A program made the translations under genes and the position numbers. This document shows positions 1 to 13,700 of a stretch of DNA of 64,000 bases, piece after piece. The DNA is from Elmis aenea. Its lineage: Eukaryota; Arthropoda; Insecta; Coleoptera; Elmidae. Below the pieces are notes generated by a model. That model was not told where the DNA came from, ran no database searches, and worked only from the letters and a program-made list of their open reading frames with translations. The stretch covers positions 40,863,470 to 40,927,469 of the forward strand of contig OX393578.1 in the NCBI GenBank assembly GCA_947652605.1, given 5' to 3'. Positions within the stretch are counted from its first letter, which is position 1. Every line of letters starts with the position of its first letter.

Positions 1-18
1 TAGTTGGTTGATATATAG

Positions 19-600
19 CATTGAATTAAAAGATAAAGGAAGGAGCATTTTAGCTATCCTAAGGCGTCCTAAATGGCCTCTCAATATGGCGGATGCATGT
101 TTCCGCTTCTCAGTGGCGTATCTAACATTTTTAAATATGTATTGAATAATGTAAATACTTGCTTTGTTTTGACTTGAGCCTGTCATTTACTTATTTATTT
201 CTTTTTTCGTGGTTGAGGGAATTAAAAAAACTACAGCATATTTCAATATTTGGATTGTTTAGTACCAGAGTTAAAAAATATGCTGTACACAAATGCACGC
301 CACTGATATGACATACCATTTTGACAGACCACATCAAATTTTCAATACATGATTATACTACAAAATATTAATGTTTACTTACCTATGAAACGTAATCTTT
401 TTATCTTTAATATTTTTTGACCTAGCAAGAGTACAAGAACTGCAGCTAAGTATTGTAGCACACAAAACTCTAAATTTCTTGACTGTTTGACCTGTCAAAA
501 CCGGCCGCCATCAGAGGCCATTTATGTCGTCATTTCCGTCGCCGCTCAAACAAACGCTGCAGTAGTGTTAAAAGCTCCTCCTTTATCTTTTTATTCAATG
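19..600. mobile_element. MITE-like element with GC-rich inverted ends
   Basis: The left end (19-90) and right end (480-600) are inverted copies. The block AGATAAAGGAAGGAGC reappears inverted as GCTCCTCCTTTATCT, and TAAATGGCCTCT with a nearby GGCGG also occurs on both arms. The arms are richer in GC than their surroundings. No open frame of note lies inside. The target duplication was not resolved because the left end is close to the window edge. Superfamily unknown. Confidence 0.6.
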
Positions 601-689
601 ATTTATAGTGGTTGTTGTCCAAAACGCAATTTTACAAATTTGACAGTGAATGTCGAGGTAAAATAGCATGTGTAATATAACAATGAATT

Positions 690-1071
690 AAGAAGAACAA
701 AAATAAACTATTTGATTTTGTAAATAGTAAAAATTGCACCTGACAAAAAAAAAAGTTGGTCGTCATAAAACAAAAACGAATCGACCTAGAAAAAATTATT
801 GATTACCATCCGATTCAGTTTAAAAAGTTGCTTTGGCAATGTTTTTACACATTTAAGATATTTTGTAACCCAAACAAGTTAACAGGCGATTTTCAAATAT
901 TGTATTTTTTTTGGTTTTTTTTAATTTTCCCGGATACCGTTTGAGATATTTCCAATTACTCTTCGGATTATTAATGAGCACCAAATTTAACCCTATACTT
1001 TAGTTATTATAATAAGCGAGATCCCTATGCTTAAACTCGAATTTCAAACACCTTGTATAATATAAACAATA
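690..1071. mobile_element. Half copy of CAGGGTG foldback family F
   Basis: This matches the right half of the complete element at 53783-54684: the stretch AACAAAAACGAATCGACCTA, then an AT-rich arm, then the subterminal box around 1011-1035 and a degraded end CACCTTGTA. The 62-residue frame at 756-944 lies inside this repeat and is not a gene. Confidence 0.75.
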
Positions 1072-1684
1072 TTATACAGGACTACTTACTTCTAATTTTC
1101 GGAGGTCAGCATGATCAATCCGCAATGTAGCAGTAAAAGGCCATTAATTTAAAAATTAAGGAGCAATAAGCCTGGATAAATATGAAGATCTACATCAGTA
1201 GCATGACGATCCATCTTAAGATTAATAAAAACAGGTATAATTGGCCTCAGATGAAGTAAGGAAACTTTATTTTATCAAATAAAAAATACAAGTATATATT
1301 AAAACTGTATTTATTAATAATATCGCTCGTTAACACAAAATCCATTAACACCAATTTGAGATAAAATTAAGTAATAAATAAAATTTTGAAAACGATGACG
1401 AACAATTTTTCAACATTCACTGCCAAGAAATTTACTTAGCTTAGCCAACAATGCAAAAAAGCAAACTCTTGTATAAAATTGATTATTTACAAGTATTACA
1501 TAACCAAACCATTCAGAAAACTGGAATACAATAAAATTTACGAAATACAAAAAGCAAAACTATTAACAATACTCTTAATACTTATAAAACATTAACGTCG
1601 AAATCGTTTTTCACTTTTGATACACGATTGGTGCAGAGGTATGCTGATTTGTATGTTGAGAATCAAGCTAATAGTTTATGCTTA
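1072..1684 (-). other. EB1 3' untranslated region and flank
   Basis: No protein-coding signal is seen. On the minus strand, candidate AATAAA polyadenylation signals lie at 1310-1315 and 1266-1271, about 370-420 bases after the EB1 stop. Which one is used cannot be told from sequence. Confidence 0.4.
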
Positions 1685-1744
1685 TCAATATTCATCTTCT
1701 TCCCCAGGAACACCCTCTACTTCATCTGGAGGAGCAAATCCTTC
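1685..1744 (-). CDS. Eb1: EB1 last coding exon (acidic tail)
   Basis: The minus strand after the acceptor TTATAG reads [19 protein letters not shown], then TGA. The phase (0) matches the preceding exon, which ends in YATE, and the joined sequence matches the conserved YAT-(D/E)-EGF-x-(x)-PDE of EB1 proteins. The terminal aromatic residue after acidic residues is the CAP-Gly-binding tail. The exon is too short to stand out as an open frame. Confidence 0.95.
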   Translation of the reverse strand, partial: EGFAPPDEVEGVPGEEDEY

Positions 1745-4700
1745 CTATAAACAAAAATATAATAACCATTTTATAGTTCTCACTTTAGCAGTGTGCACAG
1801 GGTTGGTTAATTAAAACAACAAAATTTTGATTCAATTAATTAATTATTAAGTATTAGTCTGTAAATGGATAAATTTAAGTAATGGAGACTAACAAATAGT
1901 GTGAAATATTTATTACCTAAGCTGAAGAATTAAACAATAGTTTGCTTTTGAATAATATTAGTTATTTACCAAAGTACCAAAGTAAATAATTTTTAAATAA
2001 GATATTAGAATAAAGAGTTTTTAAATACAGGTGGCAAAATTAAATAGTGGTTTAAATAATTAGGCTCATTTAAAGTTTTTTCTTTGTTTTTAGGAACAAC
2101 AGGATTTTTTCATTCTAATGTATTACTTGTGATTTTAAGCAGTCCAATTTTTAAATTGTTCCGCTCCGGCATCAAAATGCCTGCTCCATGCTCCAAATAT
2201 TGTTAACATTTTAAAACAACTTTTTAAATACAAAATTTATTGTTAAAAACAAAGTTTTATATTTATCGGATATGTGGAAGTTGGTCAAAAATAATTACAA
2301 TATTTAACCCTAACAAACAAGTGAAGTTAAATAAATGTTTGAAAGAACAAATTATTGATCTTCAAAGATTGAAAAAGAGAAAAAAAGTAGTTTTAAAAAA
2401 AATTGTACTAATAAACTGGAGCAGTGGAGCACTCAAAATTATTTGCTCTGGATTCCGCTCCTGTTCCCGGCAAAAACCCATTGTTCCACTACTCCGTGCT
2501 CCGCTCCAAACCCCTGATTCTTAACTTTCAATGAGTAATCTTGTTATTTAACGTTAGCGAGTCAGTTAAATTAGTAAAGTTAGACATAATAAATTGAATC
2601 GTATTTAAGATTTTAACTACAGGTTCCAAACTATTTAAGAAAAGTGGAAAAAGCGATTATTATTATAGTATTTAGGTACATAATTTAAGTAAATTTTTTA
2701 TATTTTATGAACTTTAGGTAAACCTAAAATATCTTGATTATTCACGTACATTTATGGTTGTTTCGTGCCGGGGTGCAAAGTGTGCAAGGCACCCGGTCGG
2801 TACGATTTATAAGGCGACGACAGATTTGTAGGAAATATAAATAAAAATATGAAAAGGTTTAGCTTTGAACCATATTTTTAAGTATTTTCACGTATAAAGG
2901 CAAAAAGAATAAATTTTTAAGCACTGGAATTATAAATATGCAGTCTCGTTACTTTTGTAAATATTGTAATATTAGACTTTGCTTCAAAATTTATCACCAA
3001 AGAACATTTGTAATTTTTAGTTTATCTTAAACACACTGTAGAAATTGTGCTTACATTTTATGTATACACGTATACGTAAATGTAGGTATACAGGGTGATC
3101 CACATAGAATTATTATTTAAAAACAATGCCCATTTTAATTTTTGTTTATTATCTAGCATGCCATGGAACTTTTTTAAAACATTAAAGGATCATTGAATAG
3201 GTCTCAGAAAGAGGAAAAATTTGTCTAATTTAAACTTCTTTGTAGCTCTTACTGTTTACGAGATCCCATTAGTGGCTTTTCTATGTGGACAACACCATGT
3301 TTAACTTAAAAAAGTAAAATTTAAGTTTTCGATTCAACATTTTATTTTTTGTCCCCATATGTGTAAGTATTGTGTAAAAATATGTTCAAATAACGATTTC
3401 CACAGTAAAAAAATTATTTTTTTATATAAAAAGCAAGCGTTAAGTGGTTAAATAACTCAACATTTATTGACTTTAGCTAGTACAGTGTGGTCCAAATTCG
3501 ATGGGATTGCATGGGTATCTCGGTTAATATTTAAGATAGAGAAACGTTAAATTACCAAAAATGTGCAGTTTTTTGAGACAAAGTCAGAACCGTTTTAAAA
3601 ATATTCTATCATTTCCGGTTTTCGAGTTATTGAATAAAAAGTGTTTTTTTGTCATATTAATAATGTGTCTTATCTCCGTTATTGTTGTAAATATCGAAAA
3701 TATTTATGGAGATTATTTTTAGATATTTTTATGTTTAATTTGATTATCCTAAAAAAAAGTTTTTTACGATCGCCGTTAAAAAGTTATGACACAAACTTAC
3801 CTTTTTTTAAATGGGAGCGATAGTTGGCTATGACCTATTTAAATTCCTTATTTTTTTCTCTTTCAAAATATATAAGGGTTGATGTATTTATTTTCAATAA
3901 TACGCAAGTTACGAAGGTTTATTAGTTTTTTTGTTTTTTTTTAAAGAAAATCATAGGCTGTTAAAACAAAAAAAAACAAGGTGTGAAGTAAAACCTTATA
4001 AAACTCATGCGATACAAGTTACCAAGGTTTTTAAATCTGTTGTTGAGATTAAAGTCAAAAATTTTTGAACATAAGATAAACAGCAATATACTACATAACT
4101 GCCGATTCCGACTATGTGGTTGTTATCTTATGTTCTAATATTTACAATGTTTATCTCAACAACAAATTAAAAAACCTTGGTAACTTGTATCACATGAGTT
4201 TTATAAGGTTTTACACCTTGTTTTTTTTTTGTTTTAACAGCCTACTATGATTTTCTTAAAAAAAAAAAACGAATAAACCTTCGTAACTGGCGTATTATTT
4301 TTTTTTTAACTGTATTGTTTTATTGCACCTAGCTACTTTAGCCAACCAGCAATATGTCTTTATGATAGTTCTACTTAAGTTAAGAGTCCACCCGTTGGTG
4401 TCTTCTTTTTTTCTTCTGTATTCTTGTTTTCAAGAACGACACTTTACACAACCGCACAGTGCTCTGCTTTACACTAACTTGCTAACTCAAACGGCTTGGT
4501 CCGTTTAAGCCTTCTCACTAGATGTTGGTTGTCCAAGAGCTGCAGGGCTTCGGTGTTGATGTGATCATGCAGCCTTTGTTCATGTTTGTTGGCAAAGTTT
4601 TGGATTTCTTCGTCGACTGTTGGTATCCTCAGGTCCCTGTGGAGGTCGACATTCCTCACGTACCACGGGGCATCCACAATTGCCCGGAGTACCTTATTTT

Positions 4701-7700
4701 GGAATCGCTGTATTATTTTAATGTTCGTTTTACCAGCACACCCCCAAAGCTGTATGCCGTAGGTCCATACTGGCTTCAGTATTTGTTTGTATATTAGAAG
4801 TTTATTTTCAATTGAAAGTTTAGATTTCCTATTCATTAGCCAAGATAGTTTTCTATATTTGATGCCTAGCTCTTCACGTTTTTTTTTAATGTGTTCTTTC
4901 CACTTTAATTTAATGTCCAGGTTCATGCCTAAATATTTAGCTGTGTTAGAATGTGGAATTCTGTTGTTGTTTAATATCACTGGCAGGTATTCTACTAATC
5001 TTTTATTTGTGAAATTCACTTGCACTGTTTTAGTTTCATTTAGTTTGATGCGCCATGTTTTAGTCCATTCGAAGATTTGATTTGTTACGTTCTGGAGTTT
5101 ATCTGTTGATTGTTCAATAGTTGTTCCGATGGCTAGAATTGCGGTATCGTCGGCAAAAGTGGCTACTTTCACATGTTGTGTTTGTGGTATATCAGAAGTG
5201 AATAGCAAGTACAGTATTGGGCCAAGGACACTACCTTGGGGTACTCCGGCTTTGATTTCTTTGAATGTGGAATATTCTTCATCTTGTTTCACTCGGAAAA
5301 TCCTATCTGATAGATAGGATTTTAGGATGTCACAATATTGCTTTGGTAGAGATTTGTTTAGCTTGTGTACTAGGCCTTCGAGCCATACTCTGTCAAAGGC
5401 CTGGGCTACGTCTAGAAATAATGAAGAGCAGATCTTTTTTTCCTCAAGTGCCTTTTCTATTTCGTGTGTTATTCTGTGCACTTGATCGATAGTGGAGTGC
5501 TTGCTTCTAAATCCAAATTGGTGTTCAGGTATTAGGTTTTTACTGTTTATAATTGTTCAGTCTTTTCAATAAGAGTTTTTCAAATAATTTAGATAAGACT
5601 GGTAGTAAGGATATTGGTCTATAGGACAGCATCATTAGGTGGTTTCCCAGGTTTGGCTATCATTATGACTTCAGCGACTTTCCACATGTTTGGTACATGC
5701 TGCAGTCGGAATGCAGCATTTATTATATACGTCAGTTTAACTATAGCTTTGCGTGGTAGATATTTTAATATTTCGCCTGTGATTAGATCATACCCTGGTG
5801 CTTTTCTAGAGTTAATATTTCCTTTGATTTCTTCGGCTACTTCTTTAGGTGTTACCCTCGGTATTTCTTCTAGTTTTCTATTTTCTTCGTTTGTTAGTTC
5901 ATATCCATGGTCTTCATTTGGTTGGAAGATCATTTCCAAATGATTAGCAAAGACGTCAGCTTTTTGTTTATTTGATCGTGCCCACTCTCCATTATCTTGT
6001 TTTATTGGTGGCATATGAACTATTGGGCGTTTAAGTTTTCGAGTCGCTTTCCATAAGGAGTATTCAGTGTCTTTATAAGTTGTCAGCTCTCTCAGGTATG
6101 TTTCTATTGATTCATTTTTAATTTCATTTATCTCCTTTTTTAGCTGTTGTGTTAGCTTATTCAGGGTCACTTTGTCTTCAGGAAATCTAGTAGTTTGCCA
6201 TTTTTTCCGTGCCTTTCTCTTTTTAGTTATTAGTTCTTTTATTTCTTTTGGGTAGGCATTACCTATTGTTTTTCGCTTTATTTCTGGTGTGTTATTCCAA
6301 GCGGTTTGCTGTATATCTGTGACAAATTTTTCTACCTCGTCCTCTAGTTGCTCTTTTGTTCTTAATAGCCCATTTAGTTCAATTTTGTTACTTAGTTCTG
6401 TTTTGAATCCTATCCAGTCTGTTCTTTTGTTACACAGTGTAGGTCTATTTTCTTTTTTAGTTATGTTTTCACTTAAAATCATAATCACTGGAGAATGGTC
6501 TGAATCGAGGTCAAAATTTTCTTCCATTTTTATGAAGTTACCGGGAATTTTTTTGGTGATGTAGAAGTCCAGCAAATCTGGTATCTTGTTTATATCGGAT
6601 GGCCAGTAAGTTGGCTTTCCTGTTGAGTGGTAGTCGCATCCAATTTCGCAAATTAAAAAACCTTGGTAACTTGTATCACATGAGTTTTATAAGGTTTTAC
6701 ACCTTGTTTTTTTTTTGTTTTAACAGCCTACTATGATTTTCTTAAAAAAAAAAAAACGAATAAACCTTCGTAACTGGCGTATTATTGAAAATAAATACAT
6801 GAACCCTTATATATTTGGAAAGAGAAAAAAATAAGGGATTTAAACAGGCCATAGCCAACTATTGGGGGTCATACACGTTGCGGTATACCTGTCAGGTTTG
6901 CCTGAATAATAAAAAATGTTCAGGTTTACCTGAACAGTTCTGACTCTACACACGCTACGGTAAACCGTAGAGGTTTTCAGTTGCCATTGGCTTCGATACA
7001 AGATGACGCGGTGGCGGTGACGCAGAACAACTGAGACCTGTGCAGGCGAGCGGCATACACGTTCCGGTTTGTAGTCTGGCGCAGGTAGTAAGAATCGAAT
7101 TTCGATTCTTCTCCGGTCGCCTGAACAGGTAAACTTGCCTGTGCAGTTATGTTACACACACGCTCTGTTATACCTGCAAGCAGGCAAACCTGACAGGTAT
7201 ACCGCAACGTACATGACCCCCATATCGCTTCTATTTAAAAAAAGGTAAGTTTGTGTAATAACTTTTTAACGGCAAGCGTAAAAAACTTTTTTTTTAGTAT
7301 AATCAAATTAAACATAAAAATATCTAAAGATAATCTCCATAAATATTTTCGATATTTACAACAACGGAGATAAGACACATTATTAATATGACAAAAAAAA
7401 AAAAACTTTTGATTGAATAACTCAAAAACCGGAAATGATATAATTTTCTGAGTTTGTCTCAAAAAACTGCACATTTTTGGTAATTTAACTGTTTCTCTAT
7501 CTTAAATATTAGTCGAGATATCCATGCAATCCCATCGAATTTGGACCACCCTGTACATAAATAAGACCTTATACACTTTTAAAAAAGAATTTAATTTTGC
7601 ATCTAAAAATTACAAAGTATACAAGGTGTGCTACTAAAAAAAAGTAACTTTGATCCTCTCTTTAAAAATAGATCACCCTACCCAGGGTGTCCCAGATTAC

Positions 7701-10700
7701 ATTTCCAGCATGGGGATCTCGCTTATTATAAGAGATACAGGTTTGTTTAAATTAGATGAATTATTCCTTAGTATGAGTATTTTCCTGGCCTAAAGCTTTT
7801 GGCGGGTGGGCCGTGGGGTTACTCCCACACACTTCAATCAGTATGAGAGGAGCCATAATCAATTTTTAAAAGTACAAAATTCCACGTACTTCAGATGTTA
7901 TAGCAAAAAATATGAAAATGTCGAATTTCTTTTTTCTTTTATAACTTTTTTGTCTTAATCGTTAGAACAATTTTATTTGTACTTTCTTATGGTACTTTTT
8001 AATGGAGAATGCAACTTTTATTTTAGATTTTTTTAACACCTACCGTTTTCAATATATTACCCCTAGTTTCATTTTTTCTTATGGGCCGCGAAGTTGGCTA
8101 TGGAATAGTTAAATGTGCTTTTTTTTCTCTTTTAAATGAGATATTACTTGCTATATCTGTTTTTATAAATAAGTCACAAAATGAAGAAAAATCGTATTTT
8201 ACCCATCACTTATCAAGCAATCTATGAAAATAAAAACAAAAAACAACTAATTAAATGTCAAATGACATTTACTATTTTACTGCGGTAACATTTATTAGAA
8301 TTTTATAGTATTTTTGTGTAATTGAATAATCTTTGTAGCAATTTTTTCTCAAATAATTGTGGGCACATTTACAACTAATTAAAAACTTTAAATGTTAAAA
8401 TGCTACATTCTTTGCAATAGAAACTGTGTAAAATAGATAATTCCAATTCTTTATTGATTTGATTTGGATTTTTGGTTGGTTTCTCGAAGAAACCATATTC
8501 TTTTAAATTTATTTGCAAATTTCTGTAATTACACACCCTTCGTTGCCTTTTCTCGTCATATAGCTCTAAGTATATTCGCTCAGCTTGTACACAGTTTTTA
8601 TGGTAAAAAATGAAGCATCTCAACATGTCAAATTTTTCGCTATTTTTAAATGTAGCCATCATTATAACAATTACCACAAAGACTATCGAATTACACAACA
8701 CACAACAATAATATGAAATTCTAATAAATGATACCGCAGTCAAGTAGTAACTGTCATTTGACATTTAATTAGTTGTTTTTTTTTTATTTTCATAGATTGC
8801 TTGACAAATGATGGGTAAAATACGTTTTTTTTAAATTTTGTGACTTAATGTGTACTTAATAGGTACAGCAAGTAATATCTCATTTAAACGAGAGAAAAAA
8901 AAACACATTTAATTATTCCATAGCCACCTTCGCGACCCATAAGAAAAAAATAAATTGGGGGTAATATCTCGAAAATGGTGGGTGTTACAAAAAATCTAAA
9001 ATAACAGTTACATTCACCATTAATAAGTACCTTAAGAAAGTACAAATAAAATTGTTCTAATGATTATGACAAAAAAGTTATGAGAGATAAAAGAAATTCG
9101 ACATTTTCATATTTTTGCTATAACATCTGAAGTACGAGGAATTTTGTACTTTTAAAAATTTATTGTGGCTGCTCTCATACTAAGGAATAATTCATCTGAT
9201 TTAAACAAACCTGTATCTCTTATAATAAGCGAGATCCCCATGCTGGAAATGTAATCTGGGACACCCTGTATATTCAAAAATATCGAAAATGGGTAGCTTC
9301 AGTCACTTCCTAAAACTTTCCTTTGTATAGTTATCACAAGACTTGAAAAATGGGTCGAAATAAAACAATTCAAGTCGGTTATTGTTTTTTCCACGGCAAC
9401 ATTGATTTTTATCTTAGATTTTGCAATTTTTTTAGTTAATTCTTTTTTTTTTGTAAATAAAAATATAAAATATTATATCACTGTACAGAGAAAAAATAAT
9501 CTTTATATCTAACAAGGGAAGGTCACGATACGTTGTCGCTAGAATTTGATTCCGGCTGTGTTTATTACATCAAGGGCATCAAAACTAAATGTTCTGCAAA
9601 GTTATACGTGCCACTGGCCATTATCTTCGGAAAAATAGGGGAAAAACTGAAAAATTGGTACAAAAAGGTCATTTTTGCGATCGCGTTGGCCATGAAACCG
9701 TCAGAGATAAAATCGAAATTCTTCTAATTACCAATAGGCGCATCCTTTGCAAGTAAACTGGTGCAAAATTTTTGAAAAAATGTTGAACGGTTCCGGAAAA
9801 AAACGTCAAAAACGAAACCCCTGCATAAGCGCTATGATTTGAGAAGTTGTCGTATATCTGTATTACTATATCTATGCGACTTGCATAGGCGTTTAAGATA
9901 GGGAAAACCGTTTTTACAAAGGCCTCGTTTTTTGCGTGTTTTTTCGGAACCGTTTAAGATTTTTTCAAAAACTTTGCACCATTTTACTTGGAAAGGATGC
10001 GCGCATTGGTAAATAGAAGAATTTCGATTTTGTCTTTGACGGTTTCATGGCCAACGTGAACGCAAATATTACTTTTATTATTCATCTTTTTAGTTTTTCC
10101 CCTATTTTTCCGAAGGTAATGGCCAGTGGCACGTATAACTCTGGAAAACATTTAGTTTTGATGCCCTTAATGTAATAAACACAGCCGGAATCAAATTCTA
10201 GCGACAACGTATCGTGACCTTCCCTTGTAAGTCATTACCTAAGACTGCTATTTAAAAATTTTCAAAGCCTACTTATGTAAAATAATTAATACCGTACGCT
10301 TATAAAACAAATTGTTCTTTTGCGATTTTCTTAAAAATTTTGTTATGCAAGGGTATAAAAGTTTTAGTGCGTTGAAAAGAGAAAGAAAATGTCTTTCAAA
10401 CCGCATAAAAAAATATGTATGGTGCCATTTAAAAAAAAACAAATATGGTGCCGTAACTCCTAAAAAAACAAAAGAAAACGAAATTTGACATGACAATATT
10501 TTGGGAAATACAGTATCAAACAACTTTTATTTGAAACTTTTTTTGATAATTCTTTCCAGTATCAAAATAAGTGAGGGTGTCACAAGTGATGCCTCGCCCT
10601 GTATGTTTAAAATACACTCCCAAAGAGCTAACTTTTGTCCCATTTGACCAACCTTGTACTTTCATTGTCTACGGAGACGGCAATAGTGCCAGATCGGAAA

Positions 10701-13700
10701 GTGATATTATGTCTTTACCAATACCATACCAGCAAGAAGTTGCACTTTCAATCATATACTTTTGATAATGTTAATAATTACACTGATATCGAAAATATTG
10801 AAAAATCTCGACGCAAACATGTTTAATTTTTCGGCATAAGGCTTTTAAGTGAATATAACACATTAATTTTCAAATTACTAACATTACCCACCTCGGTGGC
10901 GTAAAGAACATCTAGAATCTTTTGAATGATTGGATTATTTTCATCGACTTCTTGGCACATCACTTCGATGTCCCTTAATTTTCCAAAGTAGAAGTCTCGT
11001 TCTTTTTCCAATCCTTCCACACTCATCTGAAAAAAAATATTACATTGAATACGTGTTCTTCATTACGACTTCCATAATACTGCAAAATTGATATTTATTT
11101 ATGAAAAAACAAAACTGTACCTTCAGTTCAATAATCTGGTTAGAGAGGTCATCTACTCTAGAATCTCCACGGTTAGCCATAGCATTTACTTTTGTTGTTG
11201 GTCTTACCGCATTTACTTTAGGCACTGCAATAGCACATTATTTCATGTTTATAATGTTTGAAAAAAGTGATATCTATTTACAAATTAATGTTTTTACAAC
11301 TAAGCAATCACACTGTGAAATTGTTTGGAAATTAAGCTTTTTCATGTAATGTTTTTACACATATATTGCTGCTTATGTGACGGACATGATAGCCGCAAAA
11401 ATGATTTTACAAGAATTACATATCAACTCCATAGCAACTCCTGTATTAATAGTTTTGTAGCAAAAATGCTACTATATGAACCTTTAAATTTTTAAAACAC
11501 ACAGACAGAGTACATGTTATGAAAATACTAAAGCTTATGCCCTATAAAAATTGTGAAATGTTGCTGTACAGGGTGTCCAAGATAAGCATGAACAGTAAGG
11601 GTGGGCGATATCGAAATCGAAATTATATCGATATATATCAATATATCGATATATCAGTAGCTAAAAACTTAGTAAAAAAACTCTGAAAAAAGAGACTGGT
11701 GACCTAAAAAAAAAGCTTCTTGTCCCTATTTTTGTTGTCCATACCACAAAATATCGATGTATCGGAATATAGATATTAAAATTATATCGATAATTATCGA
11801 TACATATATCGCCCACCCCTAATGAACAGCGTAAGAATCGGGTTATTATAAAACAAACGAAGTCGATTAAATATGGGAAAAGCTGTGCGTTATGATACCT
11901 AATGAAAATCTAAAATTTCAATTGTTTATCCTTGCTTTAATTTTTTTGTTGGTATTTTTGTATATCATTATGTGTTCTGATTTTGACATTATCAGGATAT
12001 TGTTTCACAACAATTTTTGAAATCAGATCCGAAATTTTATATTGTCATTTATTTCTTCACAACAAACACTAACTTTGCTATTTTATATGGATGCTTTATT
12101 TAACTGACATAATTGGAATGCATTTTTTTAATTACCTTTCCAATACATGTAAAACAGTTTACAAAAAATATTCACAAACCTTGATGCAGTTTTCTTTTAC
12201 AATTCAGGCGTTCTTTGCATAAACAACACTTGTCAATTTTTTTTCAAATCTGAGACTACACTTTCAATGGATAATTGGCGCCATTTCCGACATCCCTTAT
12301 GCAAAATAATTCCGTAATAACCCCCATTAATTCATTATATAAGCGCGGAAACTAATGATCCTCCAGCTCCTGATATTGATGCAGACGACAACAGCAGCCA
12401 AAGTAGCGATAATGAAAAATTTCTAAAATTGACAAGTGTTGTTTATGCAAACAACACCTCAATTGAGGGCGGTGAAACAGAAACAAGCAAGTGTGCCACA
12501 AGCAAATGTTACACATTTATAGTGCGTTTGTTTCACAACTGTCAATTGTTAATTTTTTTTCATATACCTTAAATATTGTGATATTTTTTTAGTTATAAAT
12601 ATGGCATCAATATGTAATAAAAAAGTGTTCATTACAAAAACAAATGACAAAAGAAATGTTCCGATTCTATTTTTAAAATATCCTTAAAGAAATATCTCAT
12701 TCATGTGAAAGTTAGAACACACAACAGAGTAGAGGAAATGCAAAAATGGAAATCTTTAAAAAAATATCTGATAACTGTGAAATGATATCCCAATTTGCAA
12801 TTACGATTCTTATTAGACATCACAACATGCAATTTTCCCCAAGTTTTACCCACTTCATCCTTTATAATATAAAAGATCCTCAAGTAGTTCAACCTTATCC
12901 TGGACACCCTGTGTATCACATATCAAGACATGTTCTCATAAAATGTGATCTGCCAATTGCCAAGCAGCAATAACCTGAGCAAAATAATTCAACTTTTTAA
13001 TTAGTATGCGAGTATTAATACACGTTTATCAGTATTAGAACCAAACCCTGAAGACTCAGTGACAAAGGTGGATACTAACTCAACATTATAAATTCCTGTA
13101 ACTCAATAAGGCATGAATTTAAAATTGCCGTTTCGAAAAATGGAGCTTTCGTGACTTTCAAATTTTACATTTAAATTACTAAATTATGAATTGTAATATT
13201 GTTTTTGTTGTTAAGCTTTCCTGCATTTGCGTAATTTTTTTGTAAGCATACAGCGTAATGTACTAAACATTTATCGTTTAAAAATTTTAATTTAGGAGTT
13301 CATTACGCTTGAATTTAACCTTATTTTAAGCACAATTTTAATTTCAGCAGATCAGATGGGATTAATAGTAAAACAAAAACGAACTTTTTATCTTATGAAG
13401 TTCCCTTTCTGTTAAAAACGAGACCGTTTTTCATGAAAGGTTGTTCAGAGCATTTACATGTAAATTCACAGATAACATTAACCCTTTCACTGCATTGTTT
13501 GTATTTGTATACAGGGTGGTCCACTTTTTAGTAGCAGGACTTTAACAGTCGATAGAAAAACTTTATTTAAAGCAAATATTTCCCATCAACATGGGTCCAA
13601 AAATGCTTCATTTTAAAGATACAGGGTGTTGAAATTTTCAAAAAAATATCGATAATGTTTAACTGTTTCTCAACCAGTAGATATGTTTAAACCAAATTTG

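Larger units (their letters stand above)
3483..7553. mobile_element. Foldback element, family A copy 1, interrupted by two insertions
   Basis: TA target duplications lie at 3481-3482 and 7554-7555. The ends CAGTGTGGTCCAAATTCGAT and the inverse ATCGAATTTGGACCACCCTG continue as inverted arms of about 600 bp. After removing the jockey LINE (with its duplicated target) and the 360-bp MITE, the arms pair nearly throughout, including the subterminal box (near 3513) and the central motif ATAGTTGGCTATGA (near 3819). Non-autonomous; no transposase seen. Confidence 0.85.

Noticed and set aside
4323..5492. Plus-strand frames across the jockey element
   Set aside because: Antisense of the reverse transcriptase.
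10571..10826. Two overlapping plus-strand frames that look briefly protein-like
   Set aside because: No splice context, no family motif, and they lie in an EB1 intron next to a transposon end.
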